33,075 bases of DNA from Bradyrhizobium sp. (GTDB taxonomy: Bacteria; Pseudomonadota; Alphaproteobacteria; Rhizobiales; Xanthobacteraceae): NCBI RefSeq assembly GCF_019244115.1, contig NZ_JAFATE010000912.1, positions 1-33,075 on the forward strand, written 5' to 3'. A program made the translations under genes and the position numbers. Shown here one piece after another: positions 1 to 9,214 of this stretch. Every line of letters begins with the position of its first letter. Within the stretch, counting starts at the first letter, position 1. A model generated the notes under the pieces. The model did not search any database. It worked only from the letters and a program-made list of their open reading frames with translations, and was not told where the DNA came from.

Positions 1-12
1 GAAATCAATTGC

Positions 13-1263
13 TTATCCCGTCTTGTTTGGCCGCAGCGGGAGCACCGCACCAGAAATCGCACCAGATACGTGCGCTTTTCGTTCGCCGCGTTCGCGCATA
101 GCAATCTTTTCGACGGCATCCGACAAATAGTCGGGATGGTGGTGTCCGTAGGTGTTCAGAAGAACTTCGAGAGACATCCCAAGATAGCCGGCTGCTTGCC
201 ATGGATCCGCACCCCTTTGCATCAGCCAGGTCGCCGCTGTGTGTCGCAGAGTATGAGGGGATATTCCGGGACCAAGCCCCGCAAGTCTAACGGCGCTCTT
301 AAATGCGGTTTTGACCGAAGTCACCGGCCTCCCGTTGAACTCAACGAAGTGTTTCGTCTCAGGATCAATGCGGTGCCAGCGCCGCAAGTGGGCGAGCAAG
401 CGCGAGGGGATCGGGACCGTCGGCTGCCGCTTGTTAGTCTTCGCGCTGCCCTGTTTCAGGCGATAATAGCGTCCGCGCTCCAGATCGACATAAGACCGAC
501 CGACCGCTGGGATGGGTGATGCCGCGGCGATGGCTCCGGCCCGCGTCCCGCTGTAGATGCCCAACAAGATAAAGCGAGCGAGGTGTCGCAGCGGACGCTT
601 GCGAGTTGGAGCCTTCTCATCCTCCATCGGTCGACGCGACTTCTTTTGCAGTTCGCGATAACGCCAACAAGTCCAGATCAGTTTGGCCACATCAATGCGA
701 GTCAACCACTTGTCACGCGGTTGACCCTTCTCGGGCAGCGAGACCTTGACGATTTCCCGATGATATCCTTCGGCCGCATGATGACCAATAGCAGCGCGGA
801 GGTCTTCAAGGTCTCTGCGAGAGCCGCCCCTCTTGCGTCGCTTCTTGGTGTAAGAGCGACACGCCTCCCCGTTAACCTCGCCGAGCATTTTTGCGCCCCA
901 CCACTCATTCAATCGCTCGATCCGCTTCTTGAACTTGCGGATGGAGGGGACCGCATCTTCGCTTTCGTTATCGACATTGAAGCGATTGCGTAGCTTATCA
1001 AGCTGAGCATCCATGTAGATCGAAAGTACGTCCGCAATAGGGATGTCGTCTATATGGCGGACGCGCCGCGTCGGCGTGTATTTAGCGGCTATGTAGTCCT
1101 TCAGCTTTGCTTCCGCGGCTGCAATCTCATCTGCAGCGCAGCCTGTGCCGACATCCCGACCGTTGTCTCTGATGATCCAGGTCGCTCGGTGGGTAATGTT
1201 TCCGCTTTCGTCGCGGCGGGCTGCCTTAAGCTGGAGTCTGGCTCCCTTGCTTCGTCGCGGCAT
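13..1263 (-). CDS. Tyrosine-type site-specific recombinase (integrase)
   Basis: This 416-residue protein is a phage/ICE-type tyrosine integrase that would cut and rejoin DNA at attachment sites. The N-terminal part (about 1-130) looks like the arm-binding and SAM-like core-binding region. The C-terminal catalytic domain shows the arginine in SGTRAGAI (about residue 240), the HTLRH box (H337, R340) and the nucleophile region NTYGHHHP, with Tyr372. All expected active-site blocks are present and the length is normal, so it is probably functional. It lies at the window edge and reads outward, as integrases at island ends often do; the att site or target tRNA would then be outside the window. The excisionase-like gene lies just upstream and overlaps its start. 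Confidence 0.93.
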   Translation of the reverse strand: MPRRSKGARLQLKAARRDESGNITHRATWIIRDNGRDVGTGCAADEIAAAEAKLKDYIAAKYTPTRRVRHIDDIPIADVLSIYMDAQLDKLRNRFNVDNESEDAVPSIRKFKKRIERLNEWWGAKMLGEVNGEACRSYTKKRRKRGGSRRDLEDLRAAIGHHAAEGYHREIVKVSLPEKGQPRDKWLTRIDVAKLIWTCWRYRELQKKSRRPMEDEKAPTRKRPLRHLARFILLGIYSGTRAGAIAAASPIPAVGRSYVDLERGRYYRLKQGSAKTNKRQPTVPIPSRLLAHLRRWHRIDPETKHFVEFNGRPVTSVKTAFKSAVRLAGLGPGISPHTLRHTAATWLMQRGADPWQAAGYLGMSLEVLLNTYGHHHPDYLSDAVEKIAMRERGERKAHVSGAISGAVLPLRPNKTG

Positions 1264-1460
1264 AGCTCTCGCATCCGTTCAATATGAGCCAGCGTAGTAA
1301 ATTCCTTGCCGGCAATCTTCTCAATTACTAATCGGTTGCGATCGCGCTCACGGCGCAAACCCGCTACCGTCATTCCGCCCATAGGAAATGCGATCTTCAC
1401 GGCATCAGCAAGGCGAAGCGGCGTGTTCGGTGTAATTTCAGGTTGCGCTCGATTCGTCAT
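1101..1460 (-). CDS. Excisionase-like DNA-binding protein
   Basis: This protein of about 119 residues starts MTNRAQPEITPNTPLRLADA. Residues 13-66 resemble the short winged-helix/MerR-like fold of excisionases encoded next to rhizobial integrases (ADAVKIAFP, then GLRRERDRNRLVIEKIAGKE and TTLAHIERMRELCR). The C-terminal half is low in structure and rich in Ser, Thr and Gln. An upstream in-frame start at 1487 is possible, but the ATG at 1460 fits the conserved part better. The 3' 163 bases overlap the 5' end of the integrase gene in another frame, which suggests coupled expression. Its likely role is to set the direction of recombination; this is inferred from sequence resemblance and position. 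Confidence 0.72.
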   Translation of the reverse strand: MTNRAQPEITPNTPLRLADAVKIAFPMGGMTVAGLRRERDRNRLVIEKIAGKEFTTLAHIERMRELCRDEAREPDSSLRQPAATKAETLPTERPGSSETTVGMSAQAALQMRLQPRKQS

Positions 1461-2042
1461 CGACGCTTCTAGGAATGCAGGGCTCAATCGTCGGCGATCT
1501 CAATTGTCTCAACGGAACACTGAGAAATAAAGCCGGCAATTCCGTTTGTCGCACGACAGAGTATGCGGTCGCACAATCGAGTAGATGTGAACAGCGACGC
1601 AGAGATTCGGCGGCAGAACAGCCTGGTACTCAAAAACCGCCTCCCAGCTGTGGCCAAGGAGGTCTGCGAAACTGGTCCGAGAAAGCTCAGAAGGTGTGGG
1701 TCACGCGTGCTAGCGGGGTCCGCTACATCGCGAAACCCACTATTTCGGAAGCACTGTTTTCTTATCGGCGAGTAGCCTAACTCTCCAGGCTACAACTTAA
1801 TAGCTCGCCAAATCCCGCCAATTGCGCGCGACTGTCCTACGCGCGCGTAAGTTTCGGCCGCTGACTGGCGAAACGATCGGTTGGTTGAATGACGTGAACG
1901 GTTCGGAGAAGCGAATCGAGAATGCGAATGATCGGTTCTTCCCATACGAGGCGGACGAATAGACGACCGATCCCTGCCGGCGCGCTTTTCCAAGATTAAC
2001 ACAGTTAATGGCGCGCAGCTCACCCCATAGCACGATTGGCGC
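1461..2042. other. Gap without a supported gene
   Basis: About 580 bases. Several open frames exist on both strands, but none has a convincing ribosome binding site, domain or family-like composition. It separates the integrase/excisionase pair from the small plus-strand genes and may hold decayed coding DNA. Confidence 0.5.
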
Positions 2043-2363
2043 ATGACCGATCACCTGTTCAGCCGAGCCCAGCTTGCGATTGACGAGAGCCTGGCCCAGA
2101 GACGGCACCGCCGTGCTCTGCAGCACCAAGCCATTCGCCTGCTGGAGGAATTACGGCTCGCCATTCTGACCAGCGCCATGACACGATCTGAGATCAAGGC
2201 ATTCCGTGACGACGGGCAAGCTGGACGAGGTTGCCCTAACTTAGGTTTCGTGAATCATGGACAGGCATCCTGCCAAGCAGTCCAACATTCCCGCTCCTCG
2301 ATATCATCAACCAGGTTTTTTTATGGGATCGAGCGGTCGTGGATGTTCGCACTTCCGGGATAG
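2043..2363 (+). CDS. Small hypothetical protein, probably with a frame-worn tail
   Basis: The first 58 residues look like a conserved rhizobial small protein: MTDHLFSRAQLAIDESLAQR, followed by a helical, Arg/Leu-rich stretch and SEIKAFRDDG. From memory, relatives stop at about this point. The remaining 48 residues look like random translation, so an original stop codon was probably lost by mutation or a frameshift near 2215. No clear Shine-Dalgarno sequence precedes the ATG. Function unknown. Confidence 0.45.
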   Translation: MTDHLFSRAQLAIDESLAQRRHRRALQHQAIRLLEELRLAILTSAMTRSEIKAFRDDGQAGRGCPNLGFVNHGQASCQAVQHSRSSISSTRFFYGIERSWMFALPG

Positions 2364-2502
2364 CTACGACGTCGCCAAATCCAAGTGGCAGGCCCCCTCG
2401 ACCGGACAAATGCGCGCATGGCACCAGAAAACAATAGCTATTTGCCGCCATTGCGCGCACGGTCAGCCAAGCGGTTCATTTCAAGCATCCCTCCCTAATT
2501 AA

Positions 2503-2676
2503 GGGGCCGATCGACTGCTGCCGTCCGGCGGCTATGAGGTCATCACCGACGAGGAAATGATCGGAGGGGTCTCACTTCCGAGCTTCCGGCGTGACGCCAC
2601 GATGGTCATGGTCGCGCCATTCCGCAGTGGAGATGATCTCAATCAGCTTCGCCGATCTGTCCCATGCAAAGCGTAA
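2503..2676 (+). pseudogene. Remnant of a hypothetical gene lacking its start
   Basis: An open frame runs from the stop at 2500 to TAA at 2674-2676 and reads like real protein (LLPSGGYEVITDEEMIGG, then SLPSFRRDATMVMVAPF). There is no start codon before the coding-like part, and the nearest ATG (2563) lies inside it. I read it as the 3' fragment of a small gene that lost its 5' end. It ends just before the next gene. Function unknown. Confidence 0.35.
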
Positions 2677-2693
2677 GGACGCGAGCGCATCCG

Positions 2694-2990
2694 ATGAATG
2701 AAACCCCGATCGATCTCGACAAGCATCGCGGCATGGCCGCGCAAAAAGCTACCGATATCCGCCGCGTGCTCGCCGATGTCGAGGCCAACGCAAAACTGCT
2801 GCGCGACCACCAGGCGGCTGTCGAGCTCCAGCTCCTCACCGTGGCGGCCACCTCCTGGCCCGAGGCCGCGGCAAAGGCGCGTTATGTCCTGAATCTGTAT
2901 GCTGCTGACCTCGCGCCGGCTGATACGCATCACCGCGACCTCGTGACAGCGGTGCTTGCCGATTTCGACCGGCTCGCCGGCGAGAGCTGA
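2694..2990 (+). CDS. Conserved hypothetical protein (98 aa)
   Basis: The protein begins MNETPIDLDKHRGMAAQKAT and continues as a mostly helical, Ala/Leu/Asp-rich chain ending VLADFDRLAGES. The sequence SWPEAAAKARYVLNLYAAD in the middle is typical of a small family common in Bradyrhizobium genomes. The ATG at 2694 was chosen over the one at 2664 because the conserved start motif begins there. The minus-strand frame across the same bases looks like a shadow. Function unknown; no membrane segment or signal peptide. Confidence 0.7.
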   Translation: MNETPIDLDKHRGMAAQKATDIRRVLADVEANAKLLRDHQAAVELQLLTVAATSWPEAAAKARYVLNLYAADLAPADTHHRDLVTAVLADFDRLAGES

Positions 2991-3235
2991 GCGAGACATA
3001 GACGTTCATGCAAACAACTGAAAGCTTGACCCGTGCGTTTCGGCATCGACCGATCCAACTGAAAGCATATGACGGTGGGAGTGTCTTCGCCTCGGCGGCG
3101 TGCATGTTAGCGGTCCCAGGATCGCACGAAGCCGAGCCGATTGCCTACGCACAAATGCCGCTATCAATCCTCCGCAGGTCAGAAGAAATGACCGCCTTGC
3201 GATACGACCGCCTCATCAGCCGGGAGACAGATCAA

Positions 3236-3517
3236 ATGACACTCGCGCGCGGCAAGATCGGGGGATATGAGTTCAATCGCATGGTGGTGCTGTTTTCGAT
3301 GATGGACGGCGCCCGGGAAATCCCATGCGCCGTCAGCGCCTCGGCGATGGATGAGATCGAAAATGTCCCGAGGACGGCGCCGGACCAGCGCGAACAACAA
3401 TTCCTCCGGTTGCGTGATCGAATCGAACAATGCGCATCGCGGAAGTTTCTCGCCGGGGAATTCGAGGGTAAGCCTGCGGGCATCATTCTACGCGGCATTG
3501 ATTTTCGCAGGTCATAG
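3236..3517 (+). CDS. DUF1488-like protein
   Basis: This 93-residue protein starts MTLARGKIGGYEFNRMVVLF. A beta-rich N-terminal half (VLFSMMDGAREIPCAVSASA) is followed by a helical region and ends GIILRGIDFRRS. The order of elements resembles the DUF1488 family, whose function is not known. An ATG at 3008 would add 76 residues that do not look coding. The ATG at 3236 has GGGAG at 3222-3226, 9 bases upstream, so I chose it. The gene stands alone, ahead of the convergent chaperone operon. Confidence 0.65.
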   Translation: MTLARGKIGGYEFNRMVVLFSMMDGAREIPCAVSASAMDEIENVPRTAPDQREQQFLRLRDRIEQCASRKFLAGEFEGKPAGIILRGIDFRRS

Positions 3518-3824
3518 GCCTTGTTCGACGCCTCAACTCGCGATTTCACAGGTTCTTGCGGCGACGGAGCGATGGCGCTCTATTCAGTCAGACAGGAGCG
3601 TTTAGCTTGCTTTGACAGCGAGGCCTCTGCGCGTTGGGCAAAACCAGGACGGATCAACATTGTCCATCCTGTAGAGTCGTTTAAGGCGGAAAACGACAAA
3701 GTCAGCACGCGTGAAGGAATGATTCGGATATTGCCTTCGCGGCTGCTCCGGCATCGTCCGCGCAATATGTTTCCAGATGATCCATGGCAATGCCACATCG
3801 CCCGGCGCGGCGTCTCGCGCATGT
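3518..3824. other. Intergenic stretch between convergent genes
   Basis: About 300 bases between the DUF1488-like gene and the end of the chaperone operon. Open frames on both strands look like chance; no strong terminator hairpin with a T tract was seen. Confidence 0.5.
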
Positions 3825-6638
3825 CTATTCGATCAGGAGCAGGCCAGCAGGGAGTGTATCGTCGTATAGACTGGCCCGGTCGGATCGTCCGATCGGAACG
3901 AACCCTTTGATTTTTGCAGTCTGCAGCGCAGGGACGCCGGATTTCTCCAGCTTGCCGGCAATCAGACCGCGCAAAGGCTTTGGTAGATCCAGGCTCCGAT
4001 CGTTGACGACGCGCGCGGCCCGGAGGAAGAGAGTCTGCAGGTCGAGCAGTTCGGGCGTCGTCCAATCGAAGTCCTGGAAAGTCTGGTACGCGTGCTTGAC
4101 GAGATCGGGCGAGACGACAGTCTCCGGGCCGGCGTAGAGCGGAGTTCGGTTGAGCAGGAGCCCGAGCGCCGCAAGATAGTGAGCGCAGTGCCGCTTGGCC
4201 TGTGCCAGCGTCACCGCGATATCGCAGAAGCAACGCACCAGTTCCGCCTTGGTGTCGTGATGGATCAGTTCCAGGGATCCAGCCAGGCGCACGAGTTCGT
4301 CGGGCGCCCTGCCGCTGCGGATCCTGTCGATCTCTTCGGCCATAAGCCTAGCCTGGCGTTCGCGCGTGAGCCCGCCCGCCACCCGGCGCCAGAGTATGTA
4401 TTCCTGGCTCTTGATGCGCCGGCCGGGGAAGCACGGGCCATCATCGTGCACCCGCCACAGGCCATCGATACGAAGGTCATCGCGGACAACGCCGAAGCCC
4501 GGACGCAGCAGGAAACCCGCCATGATGAGCCATGCCTCTTCGTGATCCGCCGAACGCCCTCTATCGTCCCGCCGCTCCTCGAGCGCAGGCCAAAGGGCGC
4601 GCAGTAGGGCCCCGTTCCATTCACTTCTGGCAGACGCGAGGATGCGCTCCATACCCTTCAGGATCGTGGCAGCAGTCATCTTGTTCTTTTTGCTGCTAGT
4701 GGCAGGCTGTGTGAATTCGATCCCGATCTGCCTGCGTGCCGTTTCCAGCGCCTCCGCTGAAGCGTTCGGCTCAATCGGAGGGCTTGCCTCCCGCACCCGC
4801 CCCGCAATAGGCGCGCCCGCGGCACCTTGGACGTGCTCGCGCATGTTGAATTCCAGCGGCCAGGACTGCCGGACGGCGGCGTCCGTGCTGACGCACGAGA
4901 TGTGGAGGAGCCCCAGTGCGTTCATTCGCGCCGTCAGACCGACGGGCAACATCCCGCCCGCTTGCAGACCGGATAGCTCGGCCGTCCTGACGATGGTCTG
5001 GAGCGGAGGCAACGGGTGAAATTCGCCTTCGGACCAGGAGACGATGTCTCCGGCCTGGCTGTCGCTCTTCCGGGTTGAGGAATAGGCCTGGAAGCGCACC
5101 AGCTGATCTGTGCGAAGCTTAAGCCCAAGATCCGCGATCTCAAAAAGGTGCGACGGCGCTGCACCTTCAGGAAGAACGCACACGAGGGGCGGACGCACAG
5201 CCTCGCGATCCTCTGTCTGTATCCCTTCCACTTCGAGAAAGATCGCAGCCGCGGCCCCGGCTGCGATGCGACCCGAACGGTGATGGAGAAGAGCACCAAA
5301 TCGTGCGGCTCCGCGCGCCACCGCCAGATCCGGCTCCTCATTCTCCAGAACCTGCGGCACGAAGCCGTCCTGCCAGGCTCCAATCTGCTCGCGGAGTCTT
5401 TGGCGCACGAGCGAGGGTCGGACGGATCCGCCGTTGAACAGGACGGCATCAATGCGCGGACGATCGTTGAGGAATTCGGCAAGGTGTCGGGTGATCGCAC
5501 TGTCGGAAGGATAAGGAAGCCCCCATTCCCTCAGTGCCGCTTGCGTCCGGTACGGCCGCGCCGCCGCGTCGCAGAAGGGGAAAAATCCGTCCAGCAACAG
5601 GTTCTCGATGTCTGCCCGCATCACCGTCGCCGACTGCGAGCCGCCGACCATCCCCGACCCGCGACTGGCCAGTGCAACGACGAACCGCTCATCCGGCGGT
5701 CCCGTCGCGGCCAGCGCGTGCTCTTTCAGCTGACGGCAGGCGGCGACGAGCTGATCCCATTGCGGGCCGGAAAGCTGGCCGCCCGGCCCGGCAAGCCGCG
5801 GCTCGACGAAATGGGCAAGGGCAAGGTCGATATTGTCGCCGCCGAGCAGCGTATGCTCGCTCACAGCGACACGCTTGATGTCAGGGTCCGGCGTTTGCTC
5901 GTTCAGGCGAACTTCAAAAATGCTGAAATCGGAGGTGCCGCCGCCGATATCGATGACCAACACGTGTCGCAGCCCGGCATCGCCGCTCTTGGGCCGCTGC
6001 CATAATTCGCGCGCCGGGTCATGGCTTTCCAGCCAGCAATAGAACGCAGCCTGCGGCTCTTCGAGCAATCGCACATCGCCGGGGAAGCCGGCTTCCTCGG
6101 CCGCGGTCATCGTCAGCCGCTGCGCCGCCGCATCGAAGGAAGCCGGGACAGTCACCGTGATGTCCTGATCATCGAACGCAAACCCGGCCTGCGCAAACCG
6201 GCTGTTCCAGGTCCCCCGTAGATAGTTCAGAACCAGTGCCGAGGCGCGTACCGGTGAGATTCTCTGCTCACGTGCCAGAACCGTCGATCCCCATGGCAGA
6301 AAGGGTGCCAACCGGTCGGCGGCGTGATGGCAAAGCCACGACTTTGCGGAATGGACGACCCGTCCGGGCGCTTCGCTTGCCTTCATGCGTGCAAAAAGGC
6401 CAACGATCCACTCGCCGGCTCCGACCCCCTTACCGCGCAGATGTGCTGCGACCGCTTCCTCCGGCAGGTACAGGAAAGAAGGAAGCGTTGGCTTCTCGGT
6501 CAGACTCGCCAGGCCTTCCCATTGCGGGACGAGAAGGATCTCTGGCGTCCCCTCGCCGACGAGTGGCGCGAATGCGAGTGCGGAGTTGGTGGTGCCGAGA
6601 TCAATACCAATAGCGAAGCGGGCGCGGTCTTTTGTCAA
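3825..6638 (-). CDS. Hsp70-family protein with long C-terminal extension (DUF3731 type)
   Basis: The 937-residue protein has an actin-like Hsp70 ATPase domain (about 1-420). Phosphate-1 loop is AIGIDLGTTNSAL (about 8-20), phosphate-2 is VLVIDIGGGTSDFSIFEV (near 225) and the adenosine motif is VLFNGGSVRPSL (near 400). A substrate-domain-like beta region follows. The last 250 residues are unlike DnaK and match my memory of DUF3731, which occurs on such proteins. It lacks the DnaK lid and the acidic C-terminal tail. The start is TTG at 6638: GGAGGT lies 5 bases upstream and the phosphate-1 loop follows at once. It is the last gene of the operon, 27 bases after the other Hsp70 gene. Probable role: a specialised ATP-dependent chaperone; client unknown. 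Confidence 0.9.
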   Translation of the reverse strand: MTKDRARFAIGIDLGTTNSALAFAPLVGEGTPEILLVPQWEGLASLTEKPTLPSFLYLPEEAVAAHLRGKGVGAGEWIVGLFARMKASEAPGRVVHSAKSWLCHHAADRLAPFLPWGSTVLAREQRISPVRASALVLNYLRGTWNSRFAQAGFAFDDQDITVTVPASFDAAAQRLTMTAAEEAGFPGDVRLLEEPQAAFYCWLESHDPARELWQRPKSGDAGLRHVLVIDIGGGTSDFSIFEVRLNEQTPDPDIKRVAVSEHTLLGGDNIDLALAHFVEPRLAGPGGQLSGPQWDQLVAACRQLKEHALAATGPPDERFVVALASRGSGMVGGSQSATVMRADIENLLLDGFFPFCDAAARPYRTQAALREWGLPYPSDSAITRHLAEFLNDRPRIDAVLFNGGSVRPSLVRQRLREQIGAWQDGFVPQVLENEEPDLAVARGAARFGALLHHRSGRIAAGAAAAIFLEVEGIQTEDREAVRPPLVCVLPEGAAPSHLFEIADLGLKLRTDQLVRFQAYSSTRKSDSQAGDIVSWSEGEFHPLPPLQTIVRTAELSGLQAGGMLPVGLTARMNALGLLHISCVSTDAAVRQSWPLEFNMREHVQGAAGAPIAGRVREASPPIEPNASAEALETARRQIGIEFTQPATSSKKNKMTAATILKGMERILASARSEWNGALLRALWPALEERRDDRGRSADHEEAWLIMAGFLLRPGFGVVRDDLRIDGLWRVHDDGPCFPGRRIKSQEYILWRRVAGGLTRERQARLMAEEIDRIRSGRAPDELVRLAGSLELIHHDTKAELVRCFCDIAVTLAQAKRHCAHYLAALGLLLNRTPLYAGPETVVSPDLVKHAYQTFQDFDWTTPELLDLQTLFLRAARVVNDRSLDLPKPLRGLIAGKLEKSGVPALQTAKIKGFVPIGRSDRASLYDDTLPAGLLLIE

Positions 6639-6665
6639 GAAGCACCTCCAGAGGCGGTCCAGCCG

Positions 6666-8498
6666 CTATTCCGTGCGGACCTGGAACTCAACCTTCCATC
6701 GGCGATCGGAGTTCGTGTGCCTCATCCAAAGCTCAAGGATGCCAAGTTCGGTCACGACCGGGCTGACGCGGACCGGCACCACCTGGCCTGCCGGGACGTC
6801 CATTGCCGGGATCGCGACTTCGAGCAGGCCAGCGTCATCAAGCTCACGCTCGGCGTCGGGCAGTATCTGTCCTGGCGTATCGCCGCTTCGCACCGAGGAG
6901 GAGAAAAACCGAAACTCCGCCGTGCGGCCGGTGACAAGGCCGAACTCGCGTCCTTCGATCAGAAGTTCCGTGCCTTCCTCCATTCCCTGCGGGACAACAC
7001 ACAATGCCTTCAGCGGCGGCTTGTAACCCGGAATGGCGGGCATCGACGTTTCGAGGCCGATGTAATAGGAGCGGGCCGCGCCGGCCTTGATGCGCATGCC
7101 TTTGCCAGTGGCGCGGAGACGTCCGTAGATCGCGCCGCCGCGTGCGACGGCGAGATCTGGTTCGAAACCCTGCAATTCGCGGACTGGCCGGCCCCCATTC
7201 CAGGACGCCAGCAGATCAAGCACCCGCGTGCGGATTGGCGCGGCCTTGAAAACGCCCCCATTGAACAAGACCGCCGTCGGCATCAGCACCTGCGTGCCAG
7301 CCGATGCTCCCACCAGAGCGGCAAGTTTTTCGCTTGCCTTCACATTCTGCAGGCTCTGACCGAGAAACCGGGCGATATGCTTGCTGACGACCGGATCGGA
7401 AGCATAGGGCAGACCGAATTCCTGCAGCCCTGCCGTTCGGCTCTCGCGCGGCAGGTCGTCGACGCTGGTTCTGGCGAAAAAACCGTCGACAAGAACTTGC
7501 TCCAGCGTCTCGCGATCGAGAGTCGTTGAGACGGTTTTGGCCAGCAGGCTGGAGCCGCGTGAGGGGACCGCGATCGGCGTCTGCGCCAGGGCGCCATCAT
7601 CAAACAGAACAATCTTGGCTTTGGAGGCGGCATGCACGAGCGCCAGGAACTGCCAGGAGTCCAGCCGTTTGCCCGCGGCTTCAAGCTTGGCGTTCAGCGC
7701 ATAGGCGAGCGCCAAATCCATATTGTCACCGCCGAGCAGAATGTGCTCGCCGACGCTGACACGCTCAAGTTCCAGGCGGCCTTCGACATCTGTAACCGCG
7801 ATCAAGCTGAAATCGGCTGTCCCGCCACCGACATCGCAGACCAGGACGATATCGCCATCAGCAATCAGGTTCCGCCATTCGCTGTGCGTTTGCGCCATCC
7901 AGGCGTAGAATGCAGCCTGCGGCTCCTCGAGCAGTGTGACGTCTCTAAGCCCCGCAGCCTTGGCGGCCTCGGCAGTGAGGCTTCTTGCGACCTCATCGAA
8001 CGAGGCGGGAACAGTTACGACGATCTCGCCTTCCGAGAGGTCCCACTCCCGCCCCTGCGCCCGTTCGGCATGCAGGAACGCGTCCCTGAGATGTTGGAGG
8101 TAGAGGCGTGAGCATTCGAATGGCGAGAGCTTCTCTTCCGCGATATCGGATCGCCAGGGCAGGATGCGCTGCTTCGGATCGATATGCGGGTTGGACAGCC
8201 AGGATTTGGCGGAGCTCGCGAGACGGTCGGGGACCAGTGCCCCCCGTTCGCGCGCGAACTGGCCGACGATCACGCGGTCCCCAGCATTTTTCCAGGGCAG
8301 CGGAAACGACCTCTCCGGAAACTCCTCGGCGTGCGGAATATAAACGGCGGACGGCAGTGTCGACATCTCGCCGATCTGATTTGGCCCGAGCGTCTGCGCG
8401 ATTTCGATAATCCTGGTCTCACCACTCTCGAGATCGGCGATCGCGATTGCGCTGTTGCTGGTGCCGAGGTCGATAGCAAGACTGAAACGAGCGCTCAT
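6666..8498 (-). CDS. Hsp70-family (DnaK-like) chaperone, 610 aa
   Basis: The ATPase domain shows LAIDLGTSNSAIAIADL at the N-terminus, LLEEPQAAFYAWM, VLVCDVGGGTADFSLIAV near 216 and VLFNGGVFKAAPIRTRVL near 410. About 190 residues of beta-rich sequence follow (for example YYIGLETSMPAIPGYKPPLK), but no helical lid and no EEVD-like end. It shares the unusual motif SAKSWL with the downstream partner, so the two are related by duplication. The frame stays open to 8849, but the ATG at 8498 directly precedes the phosphate-1 loop and has AGGA about 12 bases upstream. It sits between the DUF2760 gene and the second Hsp70 and is probably co-transcribed with both. Confidence 0.93.
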   Translation of the reverse strand: MSARFSLAIDLGTSNSAIAIADLESGETRIIEIAQTLGPNQIGEMSTLPSAVYIPHAEEFPERSFPLPWKNAGDRVIVGQFARERGALVPDRLASSAKSWLSNPHIDPKQRILPWRSDIAEEKLSPFECSRLYLQHLRDAFLHAERAQGREWDLSEGEIVVTVPASFDEVARSLTAEAAKAAGLRDVTLLEEPQAAFYAWMAQTHSEWRNLIADGDIVLVCDVGGGTADFSLIAVTDVEGRLELERVSVGEHILLGGDNMDLALAYALNAKLEAAGKRLDSWQFLALVHAASKAKIVLFDDGALAQTPIAVPSRGSSLLAKTVSTTLDRETLEQVLVDGFFARTSVDDLPRESRTAGLQEFGLPYASDPVVSKHIARFLGQSLQNVKASEKLAALVGASAGTQVLMPTAVLFNGGVFKAAPIRTRVLDLLASWNGGRPVRELQGFEPDLAVARGGAIYGRLRATGKGMRIKAGAARSYYIGLETSMPAIPGYKPPLKALCVVPQGMEEGTELLIEGREFGLVTGRTAEFRFFSSSVRSGDTPGQILPDAERELDDAGLLEVAIPAMDVPAGQVVPVRVSPVVTELGILELWMRHTNSDRRWKVEFQVRTE

Positions 8499-8593
8499 GA
8501 GGGAAGGTTGTCCTGGGTGTTTGCTGTCAATTCGCGGCGATAGCCGCGCGCAATGAAAAGCTCCGGTTGTACGTAGTCCGGCTCGGGGGCCCC

Positions 8594-9214
8594 CTATCTC
8601 AGTTCGACCTCCGCTGGAGCGATTGCTGGAAGTCGATTGCTCGAGCTCCGCAAAACGCGCGGTAGATTCACCGCGTCCGTTTTCCAGCCGTGGTGGACAA
8701 GCACTCCCGAGAATGGCGCCGGGCCGCTGATCTTGCCCACCAGTCGGTACTCGTCCGGCGAATAGCCAGCGGCGACCTGCACCGTCGATCCCTCGCTCTC
8801 TGCGCGCACGGGGTAGATTCGGAAGTGCTCCAGCAGGGCCGTCTTGCAACCGGCATGGACCACGCGAGCGGCTGCCCCAACCTGTGCGTCGTCATGTGCG
8901 TTGATGTCGTCCATCAGGAAATCGACCAGCCGGCCCCTTGCCTGCAGTATGGCCAAAAAGCTGACGATCTCGGCATCAGCCTGGTTTGCGCGCGTCGTGA
9001 CAGGCATCGGTCGGGCCGCCTCAGCGCCCGCACTTCGGTTATCCCGCGACGGGTCGCGCTCGACCAGGATCGCTATCAGCGCGACAAGGCTCAGCGCCAC
9101 CGCCCCACCCGATAGATACATTTGGAATGCACTCGCTGCCGGCAGCAATTCCAGAGCGTTCACCACGAACAGGAGCACGACCGCTACAATGGCGATCGCT
9201 TTCATCGCATGCAT
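8594..9214 (-). CDS. DUF2760 membrane protein
   Basis: Two membrane segments lie at about residues 4-23 (IAIVAVVLLFVVNALELL) and 31-51 (YLSGGAVALSLVALIAILV). The soluble part contains FLAILQARGRLVDFLMDD, DAQVGAAARVVHAGC and GVLVHHGWKTDAVNLP, the hallmark blocks of DUF2760. Such proteins are encoded beside DnaK-like genes in many proteobacteria, as here. The ATG at 9214 has GAGG 6 bases upstream; the ATG at 9244 would add 10 residues and has no ribosome binding site. It is the first gene of the operon, about 95 bases before the 610-residue Hsp70. A role as membrane anchor or partner of the two chaperones is inference. Confidence 0.85.
   Translation of the reverse strand: MHAMKAIAIVAVVLLFVVNALELLPAASAFQMYLSGGAVALSLVALIAILVERDPSRDNRSAGAEAARPMPVTTRANQADAEIVSFLAILQARGRLVDFLMDDINAHDDAQVGAAARVVHAGCKTALLEHFRIYPVRAESEGSTVQVAAGYSPDEYRLVGKISGPAPFSGVLVHHGWKTDAVNLPRVLRSSSNRLPAIAPAEVELR

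Noticed and set aside
6324..7529. 401-codon plus-strand open frame opposite the Hsp70 genes.
   Set aside because: It mirrors two clear Hsp70 genes, has no recognisable domain, and long antisense frames are common in GC-rich coding DNA.
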